Below, one piece after another: positions 41,973 through 50,186 of a DNA stretch of 64,000 nt. Every line of letters begins with the position of its first letter. Within the stretch, counting starts at the first letter, position 1. The translations under genes were made by a program, and so were the position numbers. Source of the stretch: Kribbella sindirgiensis (GTDB taxonomy: Bacteria; Actinomycetota; Actinomycetes; Propionibacteriales; Kribbellaceae); NCBI RefSeq assembly GCF_004331435.1, contig NZ_SJKA01000001.1, forward strand, positions 434,001 through 498,000, written 5' to 3'. A model generated the notes under the pieces. The model did no database searches. It was not told the origin of the DNA and saw only the letters and a program-made list of their open reading frames with translations.

Positions 41973-42014
41973 CCCGCCGTTCGCCAACCACGAACCCAGC
42001 GAGAGGTCAGGAGA
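41965..42014 (+). promoter_or_regulatory. translational attenuator stem before the ABC-F gene
   Basis: TCTTCTGACC (41965-41974) pairs with GGTCAGGAGA (42005-42014), ten base pairs including one G-U. The right arm contains the AGGAG ribosome-binding site seven bases before the ABC-F ATG. A nested GTTCG/CGAAC hairpin (41979-41983 with 41991-41995) fills the interior. A ribosome paused on the leader ORF would open the stem. Confidence 0.6.
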
Positions 42015-42020
42015 TTCCTC

Positions 42021-43598
42021 ATGTCTGCACAGCTGTCCCTGCACGACGTCACCAAGTCCTACGACCACCGCCTGGTGCTCGACCAGGTCACCTGCGCCTT
42101 CCCACCCGCGCAGGTCAGCGGCCTGATCGGCGAGAACGGCTCCGGCAAGTCGACACTGCTGCGAATCCTCGCCGGTCTCGAGCCGGCCACGGACGGTACG
42201 GCCCAGGCCGCCGGGAGCGTCGGCTTCCTGGCGCAGGACAACCCGCTGCCGCTCGACCTCGACGTTCAGGCGCTGGCCGATCACGCGCTCGCCGACCTGC
42301 GCCGGATCGAGGCGCGGATGCGTTCGCTGGAGGCCATGCTCGCCGAGGGACGGGACGACGTCCTGGGCGAGTACGGCGAACTCCAGACCGTCTTCGAGAT
42401 CCGTGAGGGGTACGACGCGGACGCCCGGTTCGCCCGCGCGACGTACGGTCTCGGGCTCTCCACCTTGCCCGGTGATCGCCGGTTGTCGGAGCTGTCCGGC
42501 GGCGAGTTGGCGCGCTTGCACCTGGCCGCCGTACTCGCGTCGTCGCCCGAGATCCTGTTGCTCGACGAGCCGACGAACCACCTGGACGTGTCGGCGGCCA
42601 CCTGGCTGGAGGACCACCTGCGATCCCGGCGCGGTACGACGGTTGTCGTCTCGCACGACCGCGCGTTCCTGGAGCGGGTCGCCTCGACGCTGTTCGAGGT
42701 CGACGGCGACACGCACCGGGTCACGCGGTACGGCAACGGCTTCCAGGGTTACCTGCTCGAGAAGGCGGCCGAGCGGGCGCGGCTCGAACAGGCCCGGCAG
42801 CAGTGGGAGGACGAGGTCGCGGAGATGCGCGTACTCGTCCGGACCACCGCCGATCGGGTCGCGTACGGGCGACCGATGAAGGACAGCAACAAGGTGGCCT
42901 ACGACCGGGCGACCGGTCGCGTCAACGAGGCGGAGCGGAGCAAGATCCGCAACGCCAAGGAACGGCTGCGCCGCCTGGAGGAAGACCCGCCGCCGGTGCC
43001 GGCGAAGCCGCTCCGATTCACGGCGTCGATCCGCACGACCGGTGCTCCGGCCGGGCTCGAGGCGGTCGACGTCGCGGTCGCGGACCGACTGCCGCCGACG
43101 TCGCTCGACGTACCCGCTGGCGGTCGCGTCCTGCTCACCGGACCGAACGGCGTCGGCAAGTCGACCTTCCTCGACGTCCTCGCCGGTGCGCTCCCGCCGG
43201 ACTCCGGGTACGTCGAGCGCCACGGACGGATCGGCTACTTGCAGCAGGAGGTGACCGAGGCGCGACCTGACGAAACGCTCCGCGCGGCACTCGCACGGCA
43301 TCCGGGCGCGGCGGCGCTGGGGCTGTTCCGTCAGGACCAGTTGCAGACACGGGTCGGTGCGTTGTCGACGGGGCAACGCCGGCGGCTCGCGTTGGCACGC
43401 GTGCTGACCACGCCGTACGACGTACTGCTGCTGGACGAACCGACCAACCACTTGTCCCTGGTGCTGGTGGAGGAACTGGAGGCGGCGCTGGACCGGTACG
43501 CCGGCGCACTCGTCGTGGTCAGCCACGACCGCCGCTTCGCTTCCCGCTGGCGCGGCACCGTCATCGATCTCGAGGAGAGCACCTATGTCAGTCAATGA
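42021..43598 (+). CDS. ABC-F ATPase, probable antibiotic-resistance ribosome-protection protein
   Basis: 525 residues with two ABC domains and no membrane segments. First domain: GENGSGKST (~38-45), LSGGELARL, LLLDEPTNHLD. Second: GPNGVGKST, LSTGQRRRL, LLLDEPTNHLS. A charged interdomain linker (~245-330; ARLEQARQQWEDEVAEMR... ) forms the P-site tRNA-interaction motif. ARE-ABC-F proteins dislodge macrolides, lincosamides or streptogramin A from the ribosome. The next gene encodes a streptogramin B lyase, overlapping by 14 bases, so the pair would cover both streptogramin components. Confidence 0.9.
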   Translation: MSAQLSLHDVTKSYDHRLVLDQVTCAFPPAQVSGLIGENGSGKSTLLRILAGLEPATDGTAQAAGSVGFLAQDNPLPLDLDVQALADHALADLRRIEARMRSLEAMLAEGRDDVLGEYGELQTVFEIREGYDADARFARATYGLGLSTLPGDRRLSELSGGELARLHLAAVLASSPEILLLDEPTNHLDVSAATWLEDHLRSRRGTTVVVSHDRAFLERVASTLFEVDGDTHRVTRYGNGFQGYLLEKAAERARLEQARQQWEDEVAEMRVLVRTTADRVAYGRPMKDSNKVAYDRATGRVNEAERSKIRNAKERLRRLEEDPPPVPAKPLRFTASIRTTGAPAGLEAVDVAVADRLPPTSLDVPAGGRVLLTGPNGVGKSTFLDVLAGALPPDSGYVERHGRIGYLQQEVTEARPDETLRAALARHPGAAALGLFRQDQLQTRVGALSTGQRRRLALARVLTTPYDVLLLDEPTNHLSLVLVEELEAALDRYAGALVVVSHDRRFASRWRGTVIDLEESTYVSQ

Positions 43599-44424
43599 GT
43601 TCACGGTCGACGGCGCGCCGTACGGCGTGGTCGCGGCGGGCGGTGAGGTGTGGACGACGCTCGTCCACACCGGACGCGTCGCGACCGTATCGGGCCGCGT
43701 GTTCGACCTCGACGCACCCGGGTCCCGCCCGAGCGTGATCGTCGACGGTCCCGACGACGCCGTCTGGTTCACGCGCAACGGCGACGACCGGATCGGACGG
43801 ATCGGGTACGACGGAACGGTGTCGGCGATCGAGCTCGCGGGCGCGCCGTACGGGTTGTGCGTCGGTCCGGACGGCGCCTTGTGGTGCACGTTGATGAGCA
43901 TCGACGCGATCGGGCGGATCACGGTGGACGGCGAGGTGTCGACGTACCCGATCGGTACGGCGGGCGCGTACCCGGGGATGATCACGACGTTCGCGGGTGA
44001 TCTGTGGTTCACGCTCAACCAGGCCAACGCGATCGGGCGAATGACCACCGGCGGCGAGGTCACGAGCTATCCCCTGCCGACACCCGCCGCGGGTCCGGTC
44101 GGCATCAGCGCGGGACCGGACGGCGTCTGGTTCACCGAACTGCTCGCGAGCCAGGCAGGCCGGGTCAGCCTCGATGGGTCGATCTCGGAATTCGCCCTGC
44201 CGGCCGATTCGAAGCCTCATGCCGCCGCGGCGACAGCTGACGGTGGCTGCTGGCTCACCCTGTGGGCGGCGGCTGAGCTGGTCCATGTCGATGCCAAGGG
44301 CAACATCACCGACCAGGTGGCCTTCGGTGAGGGCGCCGAGCCGCACGGCCTCGACCACGCCGACGGCTCGGTGTGGGTCGCGCTGGAGAAGGGTTCCGTG
44401 GCTCACATCCAGCCGGGCGGGTGA
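43585..44424 (+). CDS. vgb: virginiamycin B lyase (streptogramin B lyase)
   Basis: 279 residues forming a seven-bladed beta-propeller from repeated units such as PDDAVWFTRNGDDRIGRIG, PDGALWCTLMSIDAIGRI and FAGDLWFTLNQANAIGRM. The C-terminal region PHGLDHADGSVWVALEKGSVAHI carries His/Glu residues placed like the Vgb active site. The enzyme linearises type B streptogramins by C-O elimination. The start ATG lies inside the end of the ABC-F gene. Length is close to known Vgb proteins (~290-300). Confidence 0.9.
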   Translation: MSVNEFTVDGAPYGVVAAGGEVWTTLVHTGRVATVSGRVFDLDAPGSRPSVIVDGPDDAVWFTRNGDDRIGRIGYDGTVSAIELAGAPYGLCVGPDGALWCTLMSIDAIGRITVDGEVSTYPIGTAGAYPGMITTFAGDLWFTLNQANAIGRMTTGGEVTSYPLPTPAAGPVGISAGPDGVWFTELLASQAGRVSLDGSISEFALPADSKPHAAAATADGGCWLTLWAAAELVHVDAKGNITDQVAFGEGAEPHGLDHADGSVWVALEKGSVAHIQPGG

Positions 44425-44481
44425 GGAGGTTCACTCGGTGGAGGGAGGACACGGGAGCCCGTCCGGGAGCACAGTGGTGAT

Positions 44482-45384
44482 GTGAGCACGGACGTGCAGG
44501 TACGGGGACCGCGGGTGCGTGACGTGATCGCGGTCGGTCGCCCGGCGTTCTGGGTGGTGTCGATCGTGCCTTACTACACGGGGATTCTGCTCGCGACGCA
44601 TCGGCTGATCCCGCCGTTCGAGGAGTGGCCGCGGCTGATCGTCGGGGCGGTCGTGATGGGTCCGCTGGTCTGGCTGGCGGTGCTCGCGGTCAACGACGCG
44701 TACGACCTGCCGAGCGATCGGCTCAACCCGCGGAAGGCCAAGTCGCCGCTGCTCGACGGACGGATCACGCTGCGCGCGGCGAAGCGACTGGCGTTCGCGG
44801 CGGCCGTGGCGGCGGTCGGGCTGAGTCTGCATGTCGGGATCGTGTTCGCGCTGGGCGTTCTGCTCGCCGTACTGCTCGGGTACGCGTACTCGGTCCCGCC
44901 GGTGCGGTTGAAGACCCGCGCCGGCTTCGACGTCGCCGTCAACGCCGTCGCCCTCGGTGCCTTCGGGCCGCTGGCCGGCTGGGCCGCGATCAACCCGGAC
45001 CTGAGCGACTTCCCGTGGCTGATGGGCCTGCAGGGAACGCTCGCCGCGATCGGCCTCTACCTCCCCACGACCCTCGCCGACCTCGACTCCGACCGGGCCG
45101 CCGGCTACCAGACCATCGCAGTCCGCTTCGGCCCGCGCACGACGTACCTGATCGGCTACACCGCCTGGATCGCAGCAGCCGCCCTGTCGGTCGTCCTCGC
45201 CGCCACCAACACGATCATCCCCCGCACCATGCTGCCCCTCGAGGTGGTGATGGTCCCGGTCCTGATCGCGGCCTACCGCAAACTCATCGGCCCCCACCAA
45301 TCCTTCAAAGGCATCATCACCCTCGCCACCCTCTTCCTCCTCCCCTGCGCCACCTTCGCCCTCACGTACACAGGAGTTCTGTAG
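44482..45384 (+). CDS. UbiA-family prenyltransferase
   Basis: 300 residues with about eight membrane spans. The two Mg-diphosphate motifs are NDAYDLPSD (NDxxDxxxD, ~72-80) and DLDSDRAAG (DxxxD, ~203). UbiA enzymes transfer polyprenyl chains to aromatic or sugar acceptors; the acceptor is unknown here. The GTG start is six bases after CACAGT. The 3' third is strikingly C-rich in codon choice. A 24-bp palindrome follows the stop. Confidence 0.9.
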   Translation: MSTDVQVRGPRVRDVIAVGRPAFWVVSIVPYYTGILLATHRLIPPFEEWPRLIVGAVVMGPLVWLAVLAVNDAYDLPSDRLNPRKAKSPLLDGRITLRAAKRLAFAAAVAAVGLSLHVGIVFALGVLLAVLLGYAYSVPPVRLKTRAGFDVAVNAVALGAFGPLAGWAAINPDLSDFPWLMGLQGTLAAIGLYLPTTLADLDSDRAAGYQTIAVRFGPRTTYLIGYTAWIAAAALSVVLAATNTIIPRTMLPLEVVMVPVLIAAYRKLIGPHQSFKGIITLATLFLLPCATFALTYTGVL

Positions 45385-45408
45385 GCCGTGCACGTGCACG
45401 TGCACGGC
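45385..45408. repeat. perfect 24-bp palindrome with GTGCAC repeats
   Basis: From the base after the UbiA stop codon, a continuous perfect palindrome of three overlapping GTGCAC units is flanked by GCC/GGC. An imperfectly spaced AAAGAT/ATCTTT repeat (45413-45434) follows. Could be an operator, a terminator component or a recombination-prone repeat. Confidence 0.65.
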
Positions 45409-45468
45409 GGGCAAAGATTTGATCACTGATCTTTACAGCGATGAAACGTTCATGAACTCTTGGGTCCC

Positions 45469-46278
45469 ATGACTCTGACCCGCCCGGAGCTCGAGACCGA
45501 CTACGCCCTCAGCCGGTCCGATATCGCGCACTTCAAGCAGCACGGGTTCGTGAAGCTGAAGAACGTGCTGAGTGCGGAGACGATCGCGGAGTACGAGCCG
45601 GAGATCACCGGCAAGGTGATCGAGCTGAACACCCAGGAACAGCCGCTGGACGAGCGCGACACCTACGGCAAGGCGTTCCTGCAGGTGACGAACCTCTGGC
45701 AGGACAGCGAGCGGGTGCTGGAGTTCGTGTCGTCGCCCCGGCTCGCGCGGATCGCGGCGCAGCTGCTCGGCGTGCAGTCCGTACGGCTGTACCACGACCA
45801 GGCGCTCTACAAGGAGTCCGGCGGCGGCGTCACCCCGTGGCACGCGGACCAGTACTACTGGCCGTTCGCGACCGACCGGTGTGTGACGCTCTGGGTCCCG
45901 CTGCAGGAGACCCCGATGGAGATGGGGCCGCTGTCGTTCGCGGCCGGCAGTCACACGTTCGAGTACGGGCGGGACCTGCCGATCAGCGACGAGTCGGAGC
46001 GCGTCCTGCAGGAAGTGCTGGCCGAGCAGAACTTCCCGGAGGTCTCCGAGCCGTTCGAGCTCGGTGAGGTCAGCTACCACCTCGGCTGGACCTTCCATCA
46101 CGCACCGGCGAACACCACCGACATCCCGCGTCGCGTGATGACGGTGATCTACGTCGACGCCGCGATGGAGATCTCCGAGCCGTCGAACGCGAACCAGGTG
46201 CTGGATCTGGCCAGCTGGATGCCCGGCAACCAGCCCGGCGAAACCATCTCCTCCCCGCTCAACCCGATCGTCTACTGA
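45469..46278 (+). CDS. phytanoyl-CoA dioxygenase (PhyH) family protein
   Basis: 269 residues, Fe(II)/2-oxoglutarate oxygenase. Facial triad: HAD in TPWHADQYYW (~residue 124) and a distal His in GWTFHHAPANTT (~205), with the Arg for 2-oxoglutarate in RRVMTVIY. Start ATG at 45469 preferred over a TTG at 45460. ATGAA-ACG-TTCAT lies just upstream (45441-45453). PhyH proteins hydroxylate diverse small molecules, including secondary metabolites. Confidence 0.92.
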   Translation: MTLTRPELETDYALSRSDIAHFKQHGFVKLKNVLSAETIAEYEPEITGKVIELNTQEQPLDERDTYGKAFLQVTNLWQDSERVLEFVSSPRLARIAAQLLGVQSVRLYHDQALYKESGGGVTPWHADQYYWPFATDRCVTLWVPLQETPMEMGPLSFAAGSHTFEYGRDLPISDESERVLQEVLAEQNFPEVSEPFELGEVSYHLGWTFHHAPANTTDIPRRVMTVIYVDAAMEISEPSNANQVLDLASWMPGNQPGETISSPLNPIVY

Positions 46279-46345
46279 GCGACCCACTCCGCCGTACGTC
46301 GATACTCTCGCGCGTTCTGTACCTATTGGTATGTACGATGCTGCC

Positions 46346-46681
46346 ATGAACTCATCGATCAGCCGCGTCGTCGTCCTGGATCAGCACCTGCCGGAGGCGC
46401 TCCCGGTGCAGCGCGTCGAGGTCCGCCGGATCACGATCGACCCGCACACCGCGCTCGGCGCCCACGTCCACAACGGCCCCGTGTTCGGCAACATCGTGTC
46501 GGGATCGGCCGTCTACCAGCAGGCCGAGGACGCCGAGCCGCAGGTCCTGCACCCGGGCGACGTGTTCTACGAGCCCGCCGTCGAACGGATCGCCCGCTTC
46601 GACACCGAAGAAGAAGGCGTCACCTTCCTGGCCTACTTCCCGCTCACCGCCAGGCAGGACGCGACCCTCGACCTGGTTTAG
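46346..46681 (+). CDS. small cupin-domain protein
   Basis: 111 residues. A single cupin barrel: RRITIDPHTALGAHVHNGPVFGNIVSGSAVYQQ (motif 1 with GAHVHNG) and LHPGDVFYEPA (motif 2). It could bind metal through the histidines; enzymatic role unknown. The ATG at 46346 is six bases after TACGAT (46334-46339), a clear leaderless promoter. TACC-TATT-GGTA (46320-46331) just before it is a candidate operator. Confidence 0.87.
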   Translation: MNSSISRVVVLDQHLPEALPVQRVEVRRITIDPHTALGAHVHNGPVFGNIVSGSAVYQQAEDAEPQVLHPGDVFYEPAVERIARFDTEEEGVTFLAYFPLTARQDATLDLV

Positions 46682-47262
46682 AGCGTCCGCTTCTGCGGGT
46701 AGATCGTCTCGCCGCGCGCCAACTGCTCGACGTACAGCGCGATCCGGCGGGCGCGGGTTTCGGGGCGTTTCGCGTCGTTGACCCGGAACACGACGGCGAA
46801 CCGGTTCGCACTGGTCAGGATCTCGAACATCGCCTGCGCCCGCGGCTCCGCAGCCAGCGCTGCCGCCAGATCATCGGGGACCTCCTGCGTGCTCGAACCG
46901 CCGTACGCCTTGTCCCAGCGGCCGTCGGCCTTCGCGCGCTCGACCTCGGCGCGTCCGGCCGGTCGCATCCGCCCTTCGGTTTCCAGGCGAGCGATCAGGC
47001 CGACGTTCCGCTGCGACCACAGGCTGCGCGCGCGTCGCGGTGTGTACCGCTGGATGAACGTCTGCTCGTCACGACTCCGCCGCTGCCCGTCGATCCACCC
47101 GTGACACAGGGCTTCCTCCAGCGCTTCGTCGTACGTCAGGCTCGTCGGCGTCGTCACGTGCTTCTTGGCCAGCACTAGCCAGACACCGTCCGATTCCTCG
47201 TGGTTCTGGTGCAGCCACCTCAGCCAGGCGGCAGCATCCACGACGATCAGTTCAGCGGTCAC
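46678..47262 (-). CDS. YdeI/OmpD-associated family protein
   Basis: 194 residues. N-terminal WLRWLHQNHEESDGVWLVLAKK, then LTYDEALEEALCHGWIDGQRR (family signature), FIQRYTPRRARSLWSQRNV and ALAAEPRAQAMFEILTSANRFAVVFRVNDAKRPETRARRI. Family linked to stress or antimicrobial tolerance, mechanism unknown. The GTG start overlaps the WYL gene stop (GTGA), so the two form an operon. Confidence 0.9.
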   Translation of the reverse strand: MTAELIVVDAAAWLRWLHQNHEESDGVWLVLAKKHVTTPTSLTYDEALEEALCHGWIDGQRRSRDEQTFIQRYTPRRARSLWSQRNVGLIARLETEGRMRPAGRAEVERAKADGRWDKAYGGSSTQEVPDDLAAALAAEPRAQAMFEILTSANRFAVVFRVNDAKRPETRARRIALYVEQLARGETIYPQKRTL

Positions 47263-48224
47263 GAAGCTGCCTCCCGATAGCGCGCGGCCAACTGTGTCGC
47301 CGCATCCTTCAACTCTTGCGGTCCGACGAACTCCAGATCGCACTCGAACATCCCGAACGTCGCAGCCAAACCCGTCCACGACCAGCCACTGAGCGCGAGC
47401 CGGCAACTCGTCGGCGTGAGCTCCTCCACCACGGCGCCATGGCCGGCCCATTGCGCGATGTCCGACGCCTTCGCCTGCAGGATCGCCTCACCACGGCACG
47501 GGTTGCGGTCCTGCCCGCGGAACTTGCTGGAGATGTACGTCGCCACGTCCGGAGCCGGCAGTTCGCGCGGCGCGAACCGCGGACCGGTCGGCGTCTTCGG
47601 CGTCATCCGATCCACCCGGAACGTTCGCCAGTCGTTGCGATCCAGGTCCCAGCCGACGAGGTACCAGCGCCCGCCCCACGTCACCAGATGATGCGGCTCG
47701 ACCTTCCGCGGCGGCACCCATTCCTCGTCCGCTGTACGAGGCGCGGCGTAGTCGAACCGCAGTACCTCGTTCGCGCGGAGCGCCGTACCGATCGCGATCA
47801 GCTGGTCCGAGTCGACCGTCGTACGGCGATGGGCGTAGCGGTCGACCGTGGTCACCTGGAGGGCGTCGACCCGTTGCCGCAGCCGCGCCGGCATCACCTG
47901 CCGGACCGTCGCGAGAGCCCGCAGCGCACCCTCTTCGATCCCGGTGACCGTGGTCGTCGCGGTCTGCAGTGCGACCGCGACCGCGATCGCCTGATCGTCG
48001 TCGAACAGCAGCGGCGGCAGATCCGCCCCCGCGTCCAGGCGGTACCCGCCGTCAGGTCCTTTGGTCGCACGCACGGGATACCCGAGGTCGCGCAGCCGGT
48101 CCACGTCCCGGCGGACGGTTCGCGGGCTGACTTCCAGGCGGTCGGCCAGCAGTTGGCCCGGCCAGTCGCGGCGGGCCTGCAGCAAGGAGAGCAGCGCGAG
48201 CAATCGGGCTGAGGTCTCGGACAT
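47259..48224 (-). CDS. WYL-domain transcriptional regulator (YafY-like)
   Basis: 321 residues. N-terminal DeoR-like HTH (LLALLSLLQARRDWPGQLLADRLEVSPRTVRRDVDRLRDLGYPV) followed by TKGPDGGYRL and a WYL ligand-sensing domain (VTWGGRWYLVGWDLDRNDWRTFRVDRM), then the C-terminal extension. Such proteins often respond to nucleic acid ligands or stress. It is coupled to the YdeI gene and divergent from a DrrA-like ABC transporter operon 88 bases away, either of which it may control. Confidence 0.92.
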   Translation of the reverse strand: MSETSARLLALLSLLQARRDWPGQLLADRLEVSPRTVRRDVDRLRDLGYPVRATKGPDGGYRLDAGADLPPLLFDDDQAIAVAVALQTATTTVTGIEEGALRALATVRQVMPARLRQRVDALQVTTVDRYAHRRTTVDSDQLIAIGTALRANEVLRFDYAAPRTADEEWVPPRKVEPHHLVTWGGRWYLVGWDLDRNDWRTFRVDRMTPKTPTGPRFAPRELPAPDVATYISSKFRGQDRNPCRGEAILQAKASDIAQWAGHGAVVEELTPTSCRLALSGWSWTGLAATFGMFECDLEFVGPQELKDAATQLAARYREAAS

Positions 48225-48311
48225 GACTTCAGATTGCCATGAGTAGCGGCCAGAACCTGTCCTCTTTCACTGGAAATGTCGGTCCTAGAGCCCCTGACCG
48301 AAGGAGAGATC

Positions 48312-49280
48312 GTGATCAGCACCCGAGCGCTCACCCGGGACTTCGTGGTGAGCCGTACCGAGACCGTGCACGCGGTCCGCGGCATCAGCCTGGACGTCGA
48401 ACCCGGCGAGCTGGTCGCCGTCCTCGGCCCGAACGGCGCCGGCAAGACGACCACGCTGCGCATGCTCACCACCTTGATCACGCCGACCTCGGGCACCGCG
48501 AGGGTCGCCGGGTACGACGTGACCACGCACCCCAGCCAGGTCCGGCGCCGGATCGGGTACGTCGGACAAGGCAACGGCGCCGGCCACTCGCAACGGGTCG
48601 GCGACGAACTCGTCGGGCAGGGCGTGATCTACGGCCACGACCGCCGTACCGCCAAGCTGCGCGCCGGTGAACTGCTCGAAGCCCTGGAGTTGAAGGACCT
48701 CGCACAGCGCAAGGTGTCGGACCTGTCGGGCGGGCAGCGCCGGCGGCTCGACGTCGCGATGGGTCTGGTGCACGCGCCGTCGCTGCTGTTCCTGGACGAG
48801 CCGTCGACCGGCCTCGACCCGCAGAACCGGGCGAACCTGTGGGACCACATCCTGCGGATGCGCGAGCAGTACTCGATGACGATCGTGCTCACCACGCACT
48901 ACCTGGACGAGGCCGACTCGATGGCCGAGCGCGTCGTCGTGGTGGACCACGGCGAAGTGATCGCCGACGACACCGCCGACGGGCTGAAGGCCAAGCTGGC
49001 CGGCGACCGGCTCGCGGTGACCGTTGCTCCTGGCAACATCGCGCGGTTGAGCGAGCTGGCCGAACAGTTGCCTGGGGCCCGTGAGGTGATCGCCGTCGGC
49101 GACGAGGTCAGCGTCCGGGTCGCGGACGGACCGGCGGCGCTTCCCGAACTCGTCGCGGCCGCCCAGCGCGGCGGCGTACCGATCGCGGCGGCGCAGGTGC
49201 ACCGCCCGACCCTCGACGACGTGTTCCTCAACCTCACCGGCCGCAGCCTGCGGGAAGACTCGAACGGAAAGGCAGCCTGA
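48312..49280 (+). CDS. ABC transporter ATP-binding protein, DrrA-like
   Basis: 322 residues. Walker A GPNGAGKTT, signature LSGGQRRRLDVAMGL, Walker B LLFLDEPSTGLD, H-loop TTHYLDEAD, and a C-terminal DrrA extension ending LDDVFLNLTGRSLRE. This is the drug-exporter (daunorubicin resistance-type) subfamily. The GTG at 48312 follows AAGGAGA. The permease gene starts at the last base of this stop codon. Confidence 0.92.
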   Translation: MISTRALTRDFVVSRTETVHAVRGISLDVEPGELVAVLGPNGAGKTTTLRMLTTLITPTSGTARVAGYDVTTHPSQVRRRIGYVGQGNGAGHSQRVGDELVGQGVIYGHDRRTAKLRAGELLEALELKDLAQRKVSDLSGGQRRRLDVAMGLVHAPSLLFLDEPSTGLDPQNRANLWDHILRMREQYSMTIVLTTHYLDEADSMAERVVVVDHGEVIADDTADGLKAKLAGDRLAVTVAPGNIARLSELAEQLPGAREVIAVGDEVSVRVADGPAALPELVAAAQRGGVPIAAAQVHRPTLDDVFLNLTGRSLREDSNGKAA

Positions 49281-50092
49281 TGACCACCCTGACCCTGTCG
49301 GCAACCTCGACGCAGACCTCGACCCAGCCCTCCCGGAACCTGCTCCGCGACATCCGGATCGTGATGCTGCGGGAACTGCAGCCGGTACTGCGGGACCCGT
49401 TCAGTCTGCTGTTCGGGATGATCCAGCCGCTGGTGTTCCTGGCCCTGTTCGGCCCGCTGCTGTCCGGATCGATGGGCGGCACGTTCGGCGACGGCGTGTG
49501 GCAGTGGTTCGTCCCGTCGATCCTGGTGATGACCACGCTGTTCGGTACGTCGACCACCGGCGCGAACCTGCTGTTCGAGTTCCAGACCGGTGCGCACGAA
49601 CGGATGCTGGTCACGCCGTTGTCCCGCTCCTCGTTGCTGATCGGCCGGGCGCTGAAGGAGATGGTCCCGCTGTTCGGGCAGGCGGTGATCGTGATCGCGG
49701 TGATGACGCCGTTCGCGTTCGACCTGCACCTCGGCGGCGCGTTGATCGGGCTGGCGCTGCTGGCGGTGTTCGGCGTCGGGCTCGGTTCGTTCAGCTACGC
49801 GCTGGCGATCGCCGTTCGCAAGCAGGACTGGATGTTCTGGGTGGTGCAGCAGACGTTCCTGTTCCCGTTGATGATCCTGTCCGGGATGCTGCTGCCGCTC
49901 GAGACCGGTCCGGGCTGGATGCGGGTCGCCGCGAAGTTCAACCCGTTGTCGTACGTCGTCGACGCGGAGCGGACCCTGTTCTCGGGCGACGTACTGTCCA
50001 GCGCGGTGCTGTGGGGCTGGGTGGCGGCGATCGTGACCGCGGCGCTCGGGCTGACCGTCGGCATCCGCACGATGCTCCGCTCGGCCGATTGA
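49280..50092 (+). CDS. ABC-2 type transporter permease, DrrB-like
   Basis: 270 residues with six membrane spans, beginning after a Thr/Ser-rich N-terminus (DIRIVMLRELQPVLRDPFSLLFGMIQPLVFLALFGPLL). ABC-2 features include LLFEFQTGAHERMLVTPLSRSSLLIGRALKE and WVVQQTFLFPLMILSGMLLPLE. Forms the exporter channel with the preceding ATPase. Substrate could be a drug, lipid or polymer; unknown. Confidence 0.92.
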   Translation: MTTLTLSATSTQTSTQPSRNLLRDIRIVMLRELQPVLRDPFSLLFGMIQPLVFLALFGPLLSGSMGGTFGDGVWQWFVPSILVMTTLFGTSTTGANLLFEFQTGAHERMLVTPLSRSSLLIGRALKEMVPLFGQAVIVIAVMTPFAFDLHLGGALIGLALLAVFGVGLGSFSYALAIAVRKQDWMFWVVQQTFLFPLMILSGMLLPLETGPGWMRVAAKFNPLSYVVDAERTLFSGDVLSSAVLWGWVAAIVTAALGLTVGIRTMLRSAD

Positions 50093-50186
50093 CCCAATTG
50101 GGCCACTGTCCCCGCTGGGCCGTCCTCGTCGAGAGAAATCACCTACGGTAGCGCTCAGATCACCCACCGCCCCCGAAGGAGATCTG

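Noticed and set aside
41913..44063. 716-codon open frame on the minus strand across the ABC-F and Vgb genes
   Set aside because: Antisense shadow; the plus-strand genes carry complete Walker motifs and propeller repeats.
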